Origin: Mesorhizobium sp.
GTDB lineage: Bacteria > Pseudomonadota > Alphaproteobacteria > Rhizobiales > Rhizobiaceae
Assembly (NCBI GenBank): GCA_004020315.1
Contig: SAQG01000034.1
Location: forward strand, 1-64,000
Reading direction: 5' to 3'
Length of the DNA stretch: 64,000 bases
Shown: piece by piece, positions 51,134 through 60,148 of the stretch
How the letters are laid out: every line of letters begins with the position of its first letter
Position numbering within the stretch: the first letter of the stretch is position 1
The notes under the pieces: model-generated
Told to the model about the DNA's origin: nothing
What the model saw: only the letters and a program-made list of their open reading frames with translations
Databases searched by the model: none
Program-made: the position numbers and the translations under genes

Positions 51134-52142
51134 CAAGGGCCGGTCGGCCACCAATCCCTATTACTTCCTTGATCGGGCACTCGAACCTATCCGCGGCTTT
51201 CTTGACGATCCGCGTGTCGTCGAAATCTCCGTGAATAAGCCGTACCATGTCTATGTGGAACGGCTGGGCTCCGATCATATGGAGTTTCACGAAATTAAGC
51301 AGCTCACGGCCCCTGAAATTGAAAATATCGGGGAGCGCGTCGCCGGCGCAACAAACCAGTTCATCAGCCGCGCCAAGCCCATTCTAAGTGCGGCCCTCCC
51401 GACTGGCGAGCGTATTCAGATCGTGCTGCCTCCGGCCGCGCCGGAAGGCGGCTCGATCTCGATCCGAAAGCAGGTCGTGAACAATTTCACGCTCGAGGAG
51501 TACCGCGATAGCGGCTCACTGGATAAAGTCTCGGTCGCAGTCGGCGGACTGAGCGACATCGACCGGGAGCTGATCGCGCACCTTCGCGCGAGCCGTATCT
51601 ATGACTTCATCCATACGGCGATCACAAAGCGCGTGTCGATTTTGATCAGCGGCGGCACCTCGTCGGGCAAGACCACCTTCCTCAACGCATGTTTGAAAAG
51701 CGTCGATCCGCATGAGCGGATATTGACGCTGGAGGACACACGCGAACTATTTCCGCCGCAGCTGAACAAAGTGCATCTGATTGCCTCCAAGGGCGACCAG
51801 GGCACCGCAGACGTGACGATCCAAAACCTGCTGGAAGCGTCGCTCCGGATGCGGCCGGACAGACTGTTCGTCGGTGAAATCCGTGGCGCCGAGGCCTTTT
51901 CCTTCCTGCGCGCCATCAACACGGGCCATCCGGGCAGCATGTCGACGGTGCATGCGGATACGCCGATGGGCGCCTATGAACAACTCGCCATGATGATGCA
52001 GCAGGCCGGAATGTCGTCGGGTTACTCTAAGCAGGATCTCATGTCATACATCCAAATGGTCATCCCGATCGTAATCCAGTTGCGCCGTGATGGCGGAAAA
52101 CGGGGCGTTTCGGAAATCTTCTTTGCCCGAGATGAGACATGA
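51114..52142 (+). CDS. virB11: VirB11 traffic ATPase
   Basis: A 342-residue hexameric secretion ATPase. Walker A is GGTSSGKT at about 180-187. TLEDTRELFPPQLNKVHL and RMRPDRLFVGEIRGAEAFSF give the Asp and Walker B boxes, and NTGHPGSMSTVHAD the His box. It switches the machine between pilus building and DNA transfer with VirD4. It overlaps virD4 by 4 bases. Confidence 0.96.
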   Translation: MNVAVSNKGRSATNPYYFLDRALEPIRGFLDDPRVVEISVNKPYHVYVERLGSDHMEFHEIKQLTAPEIENIGERVAGATNQFISRAKPILSAALPTGERIQIVLPPAAPEGGSISIRKQVVNNFTLEEYRDSGSLDKVSVAVGGLSDIDRELIAHLRASRIYDFIHTAITKRVSILISGGTSSGKTTFLNACLKSVDPHERILTLEDTRELFPPQLNKVHLIASKGDQGTADVTIQNLLEASLRMRPDRLFVGEIRGAEAFSFLRAINTGHPGSMSTVHADTPMGAYEQLAMMMQQAGMSSGYSKQDLMSYIQMVIPIVIQLRRDGGKRGVSEIFFARDET

Positions 52143-54241
52143 ACAAGGGCTATCAGGCCTTCTATCTTCTCTTCTGCGCCGGAATCGTCTTCGCCGTCTG
52201 GACCCTCACTTACGGACTTGGCTTGCAGCTCGTCTATAAGGACGGCCGAATACTCGAAACCACGATCACCACCAATCCTTTCGTGCCTGTTCAACAATTC
52301 TGGCTCTACAAGGGCAGCCATACCCTGCAGAAGGTCGCGCTCGTCGCGCTCCTGCCAAGCTTGTTCGCCGGCGGCCTGGCGGCCTATCTTGGCTTGAAAT
52401 CGCCAAGCAACCCGCTCGGCGACGCCGCTTTTCAGGACATTGCCGCCTTGCGACGCGGCAGATGGTTCCGCAAGCAGGGGCACATCTTCGGCCGCCTCGG
52501 TCGCAAGATCCTCCGCACAAAGGATGATCGTCACCATCTCATCATCGGTCCAACTCGATCCGGTAAGGGTGCTGGCTACGTCATTCCCAACGCCCTCCTG
52601 CACGAAGGGTCGATGATCGTCACCGATCTGAAGGGCGAAGTCTTCAAGGCCACTGCAGGATATCGCCGCCGCAAGGGAAGCCAGGTCTTTCTATTTGCTC
52701 CGGGGTCGGAAGCCACCAACCGCTACAATCCGCTCGACTTCGTGCGCCAGGAGCGCGGCACGCGGACGACGGATATCCAAAACATGGCGAGCATCCTTGT
52801 CCCGGAGAACACCGAATCCGAGAATTCGGTATGGCAGGCCACGGCACAGCAAGTGATGGCGGGCGCTATCAGCTACGTTCTGGAGAGCCCGCACTACAAT
52901 GGCCGGCGCAACCTCGGCGAAGTCAATTCCTTCATCAATAGCGGCGTCGACCTCCAGGCACTGATGAAGTTCATCAAGGCGAGAGAGCCATACCTTTCCA
53001 AGTTCACCATGGAAAGCTTCAATGCCTATCTCGCGCTGTCAGAACGGGCCGCCGCCTCTGCCCTGCTCGATATTCAGAAGGCCATGCGCCCCTTCAAAAA
53101 CGAGCGCATCGTAGCCGCCACGAACGTAACCGATATGGATTTACGGGCACTCAAGCGCCGGCCGATCTCGATCTACCTCGCGCCCAACATCACTGACATC
53201 ACGCTATTGCGTCCTCTCCTGACGCTGTTCGTGCAGCAGACCATGGACATCCTCACCCTGGAGCATGACCCCAATTCCCTGCCCGTCTATTTCCTGCTCG
53301 ACGAGTTCCGACAGTTGAAGAAGATGGACGAGATTATGACAAAGCTACCCTATGTGGCCGGCTACAACATCAAGCTCGCCTTCATCATCCAGGACCTCAA
53401 GAACCTCGACGAAATCTATGGCGAGACCTCCAGGCACTCACTCCTCGGCAATTGTGGTTATCAGCTTGTGCTTGGCGCCAACGACCAGGCAACTGCCGAA
53501 TATGCCTCTCGTGCGCTCGGCAAGCGCACAATTCGCTATCAGTCGGAATCGCGCACCATTGAGCTTTTTGGCCTGCCTCGCCGCACGAAGGTCGAACAGA
53601 TTCGCGAACGCGATCTGATGATGCCGCAAGAAATCCGGCAGATGCCGGAACGAAAATTGATCCTGCTCATCGAAGGCCAGCAGCCGATCTTCGGTGACAA
53701 GCTTCGATTTTTCGAGACACAGCCCTTCAAGGCTGCTGAGGCTTTCTCACAAGCGCACGTGCCGGAAGTCCCGTCCGTCGAATACCTGCCCGTCAAACCG
53801 GTACCGGCGTTGACGGAAGAGTATGCAGGCAACAGCAAGCCGACCGTCGAAATAGTCCAGGACCTTGTGCCGGCGAAGGCGCAAGCAACCGCCTCGGCCG
53901 CGGCTGCGGTCGACGAACATCCGGAATCGGATTCCGGCCGGCCGGCTAGCTCATCCACTCGTGTGGTCAACCGCAAGGCGATCGAAGCACGGAAAAAACC
54001 GGCCAAGAGCGATTCCAGCGCCGGCGCCGAAACTTCGAAACGCGACATTGCGGCGATCGAGGAGCGCATTAAGGCGGTTGAAGAGAGCTTAAAACCAAGC
54101 GCGGAACGGCTGAAGGCGACCGTTGCGCAGAAAGTCGAAAAGCTCGGTGAACGCTCCCCGGCAAAACGCAAGAATTATCTGGACATTTTTTCAGCGACGG
54201 TTCCTGATCCTGTCGACGTCGGCTTGGCCGCTGAAGCTTAA
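52139..54241 (+). CDS. virD4: VirD4/TraG coupling protein
   Basis: A 700-residue protein with two N-terminal membrane helices, then the TraG/VirD4 ATPase: IIGPTRSGKGAGYVIPNALL with Walker A at about 137-144, SMIVTDLKGEVF, and LPVYFLLDEFRQLKKMDEIM. The last 150 residues are an acidic/Ala-rich tail with a coiled coil (AAIEERIKAVEESLKPSAER), variable in this family and probably for substrate docking. It links the relaxase-DNA complex to the VirB channel. It is the last gene of the operon. Confidence 0.95.
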   Translation: MNKGYQAFYLLFCAGIVFAVWTLTYGLGLQLVYKDGRILETTITTNPFVPVQQFWLYKGSHTLQKVALVALLPSLFAGGLAAYLGLKSPSNPLGDAAFQDIAALRRGRWFRKQGHIFGRLGRKILRTKDDRHHLIIGPTRSGKGAGYVIPNALLHEGSMIVTDLKGEVFKATAGYRRRKGSQVFLFAPGSEATNRYNPLDFVRQERGTRTTDIQNMASILVPENTESENSVWQATAQQVMAGAISYVLESPHYNGRRNLGEVNSFINSGVDLQALMKFIKAREPYLSKFTMESFNAYLALSERAAASALLDIQKAMRPFKNERIVAATNVTDMDLRALKRRPISIYLAPNITDITLLRPLLTLFVQQTMDILTLEHDPNSLPVYFLLDEFRQLKKMDEIMTKLPYVAGYNIKLAFIIQDLKNLDEIYGETSRHSLLGNCGYQLVLGANDQATAEYASRALGKRTIRYQSESRTIELFGLPRRTKVEQIRERDLMMPQEIRQMPERKLILLIEGQQPIFGDKLRFFETQPFKAAEAFSQAHVPEVPSVEYLPVKPVPALTEEYAGNSKPTVEIVQDLVPAKAQATASAAAAVDEHPESDSGRPASSSTRVVNRKAIEARKKPAKSDSSAGAETSKRDIAAIEERIKAVEESLKPSAERLKATVAQKVEKLGERSPAKRKNYLDIFSATVPDPVDVGLAAEA

Positions 54242-54652
54242 TAGCTTCCTAGCGCCGGCCGAACGGACGTTCGTTCGTCGAGGGCGAATTCACGCCGATG
54301 ACCCATGGGAGACCTTCATCATCCGCGTTGCGAATGGCAGCAATGCGCCGCCTAATGTCGGTCGTTGAAGCAAACTTTGCCTTCAACCAAAAGCGGACAA
54401 CTTGATACCAGCGAGCGGCGGCTATGTGCCCTCAGCCCGGTTGATCCAAGGACGATGGCGCCAGACCTTCTTTGCAAGGTCCAGTCCCACGTTCGTCGAG
54501 TTCGCGCAGTGCTGACGTCACAAGCCCAGCCGTTCGGGTGACCATAACTGGGGCGTGCACATTGTGCAGAGCGGTACGCGGGCAAGTAGGGTTTCGCCAA
54601 CCTCTTGATTTTGATACAAAGCAGGGATGCCGTCTGGGGGGCAAACACACAG
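54242..54652. other. Intergenic between virD4 and the cyclase-like gene
   Basis: About 410 bases without an intact gene. On the minus strand a short frame reads TNVGLDLAKKVWRHRPW, which resembles the N-terminus of an IS110-type transposase, and is then lost. A CGAACGGACGTTCG inverted repeat lies near 54262. Nothing else is evident. Confidence 0.35.
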
Positions 54653-55079
54653 GTGTTGAGCAGAAAACTTCACGAGCTATTGACGGAGGTGCGCGATAGC
54701 GCTGGCGCGTCCTTTTCAGGGATCGGCCTGCTAATCAGCCGCGATCCCGCGGCGCTGCCTATCGTGCCGCTACGGCCAATTGAAAAAATCAATCGGACGA
54801 AGCCCATCCTCGATGCGCTCCTCGCCATGTCTGATGCCGATAATGAATTCCACGATGGCTTCCACGTTCTGTCGCCTGATCTTGAGCTAATCCGCGTATC
54901 GCAGTATTTCTCGCCACCGATCGTGCCGGGGCTCAGCGGCGATCCCGCTCGTCGCCTAGGCGGTCGCGGCGGCGCTGTTCGGATCGACTCTATCCGGCGT
55001 ACTCGCAACTGGTGTCGACAGCGCCAACTACGGTGTCGCTGTGTTTGAGCAAGGCCGTGAGCTCGGTCCCACGCAATGA
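54653..55079 (+). pseudogene. Frameshifted diadenylate-cyclase-like (DisA_N/DAC) gene
   Basis: From a GTG at 54653 the frame reads LSRKLHELLTEVRDSAGASF, IGLLISRDPAALPIVPLRPI, NEFHDGFHVLSPDLELIRVS and QYFSPPIVP, then RRLGGRG. Another frame continues AALFGSTLSGVLATGVDSAN and YGVAVFEQGRELG to a stop that overlaps the next start by 4 bases. This layout matches DisA_N cyclase domains, whose signature is DGA (here DGF) and R-H-R-A-A. The frame change falls exactly in the second motif. Total length would be about 142 residues. It would have made or sensed a cyclic dinucleotide. Family assignment is from motif pattern only. Confidence 0.55.
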
Positions 55080-56529
55080 CCGCAGATGATCAAACAGGCC
55101 GTGGAACAGTGCAGAATCGGAACACCTTTCCCGATGTGTCTGGCGCATGGGCGATGGAGATTCATTGGACCCGAGGTGAGACGAGCGGTTGCCTTCAGGC
55201 CGAGGCCTTTGTCCGTCAGGACGGATCGGCATTAAGCATGACTGTGCGTTCCGTGGGATCAGATTCGCACACGATGCTCGTTCAGCCCGGCCGCGATCTA
55301 TTGGGAGATCCAGTCCTCTATTACATGTATGAGGTCGAGCCTAGGGCGACCCACACCGATGCGACGGGCCCATACAAGGGTGCGGCGATATTGCGCTACT
55401 ACCCCCATGGTCAGGAGCTCAGCGGCAATTATTGGACGAGCCAGCGCTCGGCAGGACATTTCAAGCTGACTCGCAACCTTGATGCGGCTGACAAGGCCAT
55501 GAATGACACGACTGACGTCCTCCTCATCACCGCCATCAAGGAGGAGTACGAAGCCGCCAAGCAGGTTTTCAGCGCAATCTCCCTGGAGGGGGAAGGTGTC
55601 CGCGAATGGAAGGATGTGGAAGCCGCAACCGCGTCGCCTTATCAGCGCGGGATGTTCTATCGCGACGGCAAGCCTCTATTCAGTCTCATCTTGGCGAAGC
55701 CTCCACGAATGGGCGGTATCCACACCGGACAGATTGCGGCGGTGCTCGCTGACCGCCTGAAGCCTGCCTGCCTTGTCATGTGCGGCGTCTGCGCGGGCAA
55801 TCCGAACGAGCTTGCCCTAGGAGATATCGTTATATCCGAGTTTGCCTACCAGTATGACGAGGGCAAACTCGGAAAGGACGGCTTCCTCGGAGACCATCGA
55901 CAGTTGCCAGTTTCGACGCTCTGGCACCAAGCCGCCGAAATACTGCGGCCAGAGGTCTTGCCAAGCTTCGGCCAGCCCTCGTCGCGTGATGCCCGGTACT
56001 GGCTACTCGAACGACTTTACGCAGGCGACGACCCAAGGCGGCATCCTGCGCGGTCTCGCTACTTTCCGAAAAGCGAATGGAAGGTGCTTGCCCAAGCATT
56101 GGAGGCGGAAGGAGTTATCGAACGTCAAGGCACCTCGTTCAAGCTGACAGATGGGGGAAGGGATGAAGTTGAACGATCCATCGCTTTTGACGTGGATCCG
56201 CCGGAACAGCTCCCGATCGCGATCATGGTGGGCCCGATTGCGAGCGGCAATGTTGTAGTGAAGGACGGCGTCACCTGGGATAGCCTTAAGGCGATGGGCG
56301 TTCGTAATGTTCTCGGCCTGAGATGGAGGCGGCGGCGCTCAGCATCGCGGCCCGCGGCGCAGCCATTCCACAGTGGATCGTCATCAAAGGAGTCATGGAC
56401 CACGCCGATCCCAGAAAGGACGATCGCTTCAAGCCTTTTGCCGCGCGCGCCTCAGCTGAGGCGCTCCGTGCCTTTCTCGTGGGCCGCTATTTGGCGGATC
56501 CGACCTCATCGGCGCCAGTCCAGTCCTGA
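55076..56529 (+). pseudogene. Frameshifted Cap15-like barrel fused to a nucleoside phosphorylase (effector)
   Basis: The N-terminal 130 residues (FPDVSGAWAMEIHWTRGE, VLYYMYEVEPRATHTD, GAAILRYYPHGQELSGNYWT) fit the cyclic-dinucleotide-binding beta-barrel of the CBASS effector Cap15, but without its membrane helices. From about residue 145 a PNP/MTAN-type domain follows (DVLLITAIKEEYEAAKQVF, GIHTGQIAAVLADRLKPACL, VMCGVCAGNPNELALGDIVI, MVGPIASGNVVVKDG). After GVRNVLGL a one-base deletion breaks the frame. EMEAAALSIAARGA and KGVMDHADPRKDDRFKPFAA continue one frame over to a stop at 56529. It starts inside the cyclase-like gene. When intact it probably destroyed nucleosides or nucleotides on signal. 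Confidence 0.7.
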
Positions 56530-56798
56530 TCTGGCGGCTCCGTGCGGTGAAACCGGGTATTGCCGGTTCGCGTCACCATGGGAGCTCATGTTCGCAAACT
56601 TAGCCTCATTAATCGGCCTTCCCTTGAGCGTCGGTCACCCGGCAGCGATGGGCCCTCATGCTGGTCATTCGTGATACCTTTTCCGGTACGCGAACGCAGA
56701 CGTTGTTCGCAACAGGCCACCAGGGGCGAACTCCCGCTGAGAAATTGAAGCCAGGACTCGGTGGCGATCGGGGATCGGAATTTTTGCAACAACTTTTC
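56530..56798. other. Intergenic between convergent immunity genes
   Basis: About 270 bases between the end of the phosphorylase remnant and the end of cap3. I see no gene and no clear terminator. Confidence 0.35.
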
Positions 56799-57269
56799 CT
56801 AATCGAGATGTTCGTAAAGCGGATTTATCCCGTCTGCGTTTCCAATACCCCACCAAAAGCCGCCCCATCCTCCGATCGCAAAAACCATCGGGGCGTGCGC
56901 TCTCCTCGCCAGCTTTTTCCACGTGCGCCGGTCCAGCCACGATGGGGTTGGCAATGCTTCGGGATGGGTGTGCCATTCTCCGATATACGTATCGGTGCCT
57001 GCACTTTGATGCCACGTTCTCATAGCGATTGACTGATGCAGGGGATCAATCCGGTCAAACAAGGCGAACGCACGCCGGTCCCGTGGATAAGGTGTTGTGT
57101 AGCCCGACACTTCGATATGATCCCCTCTGTACGAGCCAAGCAATATCCCGCCGGTCTCCCTTGAAGTTGGGCCGCGTTCGACTCGGCTTCTAATCAGCTC
57201 GACGACCTCATCGTGCACGAGGACAAACCGCCCATCGCCCGGTGTCAGCACTAGCGCGGACTTTTGCAT
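56799..57269 (-). CDS. cap3: Cap3, JAB/MPN isopeptidase of type II CBASS
   Basis: A 156-residue JAMM protease. The zinc site is laid out as usual: Glu in TSRETGGILLGSY, then GEWHTHPEALPTPSWLDRRT with H-x-H and S-x-x-D. Cap3 removes the protein tag that Cap2 attaches to the cyclase and so resets it. I chose the ATG at 57269, which overlaps the end of cap2 by 19 bases. The frame is open farther upstream within cap2. Third gene of the minus-strand CBASS operon. Confidence 0.9.
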   Translation of the reverse strand: MQKSALVLTPGDGRFVLVHDEVVELIRSRVERGPTSRETGGILLGSYRGDHIEVSGYTTPYPRDRRAFALFDRIDPLHQSIAMRTWHQSAGTDTYIGEWHTHPEALPTPSWLDRRTWKKLARRAHAPMVFAIGGWGGFWWGIGNADGINPLYEHLD

Positions 57270-58921
57270 GCTGGACAGGTCGAAAGGGCGAGAGGATTTG
57301 CATCGGCGATTTGGAATGCCTGCTTGGTGTCGAAGGTTTGCGACCTGAACCGCGGCGACGCGGTCCCACTTACCCAATCTAACACAAGCTCACAAACTTG
57401 CGCTGCTGCAGAAACTGAACGAGAGACGGGGAATGGGGTGAACTCTGAATCGCCGCAAGCTGCGATCGACCTGATTTCCACGTTGGCATCAGGCCTTATG
57501 GCCCGAAATCTCGGTTGTCCCGCTAACTCCGGTTTCAGGCATTTGAAGCAAGCTTTTTCTTTATCCGAGTCGACTAGAATACATTGGGCAATAGCCCCAT
57601 TTCCAGCCAGCCACCCGAAGATATGCGCTGGCGCGTCTGGACGAAGGTCGATTGCCCTCTGATTGAGAGCGATCGAAAGCGCTTCTTCACCGGTCACGTC
57701 GAGGACGAGGTGAAACCGATCTGTCGCAACGGCTAGTCCGTCCGAATTTTCGGCTTCCACGTTGATGCCTGGCAGCATCGTCTTGATGAACGTGGCGGTG
57801 GCTTCCGCCTTGTTGCGATGAAGATAGGGTATGCCCAACAGATGCCGGCCCAAGTTTGCCGTACGCAGATCGTCGGTGTCGGCCAGCACCAGTCGTCCAC
57901 CCGCAGTACCCGCGCCAGACTGTGCAAGTTGGTGAGCGAGAAATCCGCCGATCGTTCCGCAGCCGATAAGGAGGATTGCTTTTCCGCCAAGGTTGGGGCG
58001 TGAGCCGATGTTGCGACTGAAGACGTACTCGAGGTCGGCAGCATCGGCTCTGATGCGCTCCACTTGAATACTTGCTGCCGTCTTATCCATGACCTTGGGC
58101 AGGCTGCTCCGCCGCTGCTTCAGAAACTCGGGCTTTTTCAGATGAGTCGGTACTTCCAAGCGCAGGGCGAAAAGTCCGTTTGTTGCACGGATCGCCAATA
58201 TCGCGCCGGCCTGGCTGCTTTTGACGAGCGCTTCATCAAGCTTTCCTTCCAGGCCCGGTGCGATCCAACGTAGCCACAGCTTGATCTGGAGGAGGTTTTC
58301 CGGTGGCCAATTGCTTTTCGGATCGAGGGTCAGCGGCTTATCGATGGTGACGATAAGAGCGTCTTCAGCGGAAGCCGTTGAGGAAGGATCACGGTCCGTC
58401 GCCCATGATGATTTGGCGGTGAGTACTGGCGTTGGCACACCGTCCGCCCGCAATATCGGATAAGCCACGCTTCCCAGTCCGCTGAAGTCGCGAGGCAGGT
58501 CATAGAGCATCCAGCTTTTGCCCCAGTAGGATGCGAACTCCGCAGCGAAATCGCTGTCAAGGCGACCACCGAGAGCGTCGGCGACGACTTCCTCAGCCTT
58601 GACGAGGCATCGCAAGATGGTGCCAGTGGGATTGTACCTATCGAGGATGGCTGATCCGGCACCATAGTAGCAAATGATGCCATCCGGGCCGAGAATGTGC
58701 GGCAGCTTTCGATTGTCGAAAACTGATGCATCGACGATCCGGACCACCGGGTACTGCACGAAGTCGTAGTCTGGAACAATGATCTCGACAGGTACGGGTG
58801 TGGGGTTTATCGGCAGATATCCGCGGTAAGTGTCAAAGCGAGATCCAGGCACTCGCTGGAACTTTCGTTGAACGAGTGCGTCATGCACGAAGAGGCGACT
58901 CGCCGGGTGCTGGTCAACCAC
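57251..58921 (-). CDS. cap2: Cap2, E2-E1 fusion of type II CBASS
   Basis: A 556-residue protein. The N-terminal E2-like domain has LPHILGPDGIICYYG with the probable transfer cysteine at 84. The C-terminal ThiF/E1 adenylation domain has LLIGCGTIGGFLAHQL (320-326 is the nucleotide loop), VLADTDDLRTANLGRH, and IAACGDSEF with the E1 cysteine at 489. Two CxxC pairs (CFKCLK, CPACK) bind zinc. Cap2 conjugates the C-terminus of the cyclase to targets and raises its activity. It overlaps the cyclase gene by 8 bases and cap3 by 19. Confidence 0.93.
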   Translation of the reverse strand: MVDQHPASRLFVHDALVQRKFQRVPGSRFDTYRGYLPINPTPVPVEIIVPDYDFVQYPVVRIVDASVFDNRKLPHILGPDGIICYYGAGSAILDRYNPTGTILRCLVKAEEVVADALGGRLDSDFAAEFASYWGKSWMLYDLPRDFSGLGSVAYPILRADGVPTPVLTAKSSWATDRDPSSTASAEDALIVTIDKPLTLDPKSNWPPENLLQIKLWLRWIAPGLEGKLDEALVKSSQAGAILAIRATNGLFALRLEVPTHLKKPEFLKQRRSSLPKVMDKTAASIQVERIRADAADLEYVFSRNIGSRPNLGGKAILLIGCGTIGGFLAHQLAQSGAGTAGGRLVLADTDDLRTANLGRHLLGIPYLHRNKAEATATFIKTMLPGINVEAENSDGLAVATDRFHLVLDVTGEEALSIALNQRAIDLRPDAPAHIFGWLAGNGAIAQCILVDSDKEKACFKCLKPELAGQPRFRAIRPDANVEIRSIAACGDSEFTPFPVSRSVSAAAQVCELVLDWVSGTASPRFRSQTFDTKQAFQIADANPLALSTCPACKSPR

Positions 58922-60038
58922 TTGTGGAACGACCGACTTCCGGAGCCGGGTTCACCTTTTTAGGTTGGCTGGTTACGGTAACGGCAGCGGGTGTCAGGAT
59001 TGCCACGAGATCTGTTCGATAAGGGATCCGGGTACCGAACATGCCGCGCATTTCCTCAACGGCGTCTTGTTGGTCCTCGCAGTATCTGACGACATCGCGC
59101 AGCCGCGAAGCCAAGCCTTCAACGAGGTCTGCAACTTTCTGCCTGTGCTCCTTTGGTATCCGGTTGAGATCCTCATTTCCGCAGGCCGGGATGAAAACCG
59201 GACCTTTGAGCATCTGCGGCAGGTATTCGACCACTTTCTGCAAGCGTTCGTCTTCTCGATCCGGCAGAAACGGCCCGCGGATGGCCTCGTACGCATTCCA
59301 GATGCAGGCCATCAGCAGGATGGACGAAACCTTATATTCATCGAGTTCGTGATGATCCCGCCAACCCTTCATATATCGGCAATCTCGACGAAGTTTCTCG
59401 CCATAGAGGTCCACCGCATCAACGAACCATTTGTGGATTTGCCGCGGATCAGAAATCTTCCAATCCTCGTCCCGGTGAGCCAGGAGAACCGAGTCTGAAG
59501 GCAGTTCGCTCCAATCCTCATATTTCGCGTCGAGTGACGCCGTTGCAGATTTCGTTATGCGGTCTTGCAAGGTCACGAATTCCCGGTCCGGGATGGCGTA
59601 AAGGGGAATGTCGACGTGTGCATCGCGGCTGATAACGACTCGACAGCATGTGGGTTTGAACTCCTGACGCCAGCCTTCGCTCTCCGCTAACACCTTAAGC
59701 GCGGCATCAACGAATTTGAAAAACAACTTGGCTGCGGTGGACGGCTTCTCACCTTTCACAAACGAAAGAGGAAGATAACAGCCGTAATCAAGATCCATCT
59801 GCTGCGTCGGCGGCCATGCAGGGTCATTGAGCGTGCCGTAGGCTGAACTTCCCTGCGTGAAGAACCGAGGGCGTACCGCCTCACCAAACACTTCCCTCCC
59901 AGCGCTCGCGAATGCAGCCCGAAGGTGCTCCCGGATTTTGGTACGCGCGTCTTTAAGAGGGGTATCCTCTGGGGTGAGATTGACTAAGAAGGTCTCGGGA
60001 TCGACGGTGGTATGCAGTAGCTTCGCAACATTCGCCAT
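58914..60038 (-). CDS. CD-NTase cyclic-nucleotide synthase of type II CBASS
   Basis: A 374-residue nucleotidyltransferase. The active site is FFTQGSSAYGTLND (Gly63-Ser64), MDLDYGCYLP (Asp82, Asp84) and AHVDIPLYAIP (Asp143). The sequence around QQMDLDYGCYLPLS is close to DncV-type enzymes, so a 3',3'-cGAMP-like product is likely but not shown. The protein ends STSG. A terminal glycine is what Cap2 needs for conjugation. It leads the minus-strand operon and is divergent from the patatin gene with 110 bases between, so synthase and effector are separately transcribed. Confidence 0.92.
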   Translation of the reverse strand: MANVAKLLHTTVDPETFLVNLTPEDTPLKDARTKIREHLRAAFASAGREVFGEAVRPRFFTQGSSAYGTLNDPAWPPTQQMDLDYGCYLPLSFVKGEKPSTAAKLFFKFVDAALKVLAESEGWRQEFKPTCCRVVISRDAHVDIPLYAIPDREFVTLQDRITKSATASLDAKYEDWSELPSDSVLLAHRDEDWKISDPRQIHKWFVDAVDLYGEKLRRDCRYMKGWRDHHELDEYKVSSILLMACIWNAYEAIRGPFLPDREDERLQKVVEYLPQMLKGPVFIPACGNEDLNRIPKEHRQKVADLVEGLASRLRDVVRYCEDQQDAVEEMRGMFGTRIPYRTDLVAILTPAAVTVTSQPKKVNPAPEVGRSTSG

Positions 60039-60148
60039 GGACGCTCAACTCCAAGAATTTAACGGCCCAGCCGAATCACTGCCTGAGGGCGATCATAGCC
60101 GAATCGCGACAAAGAACATACAATGAACAACAATTAGAGGTCATGCCG
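60039..60148. promoter_or_regulatory. Divergent promoter region of CBASS
   Basis: The 110-base gap between the cyclase and the patatin effector must drive both. TACAAT at 60119-60124 is a reasonable -10 element for the effector, without a clear -35. TTAGAGG precedes the effector start by eight bases. No operator is recognised. Confidence 0.4.

Noticed and set aside
54242..54652. An IS110-type transposase on the minus strand
   Set aside because: Only about 17 residues (VGLDLAKKVW) resemble the family. The rest is missing, so it is mentioned as debris and not called.
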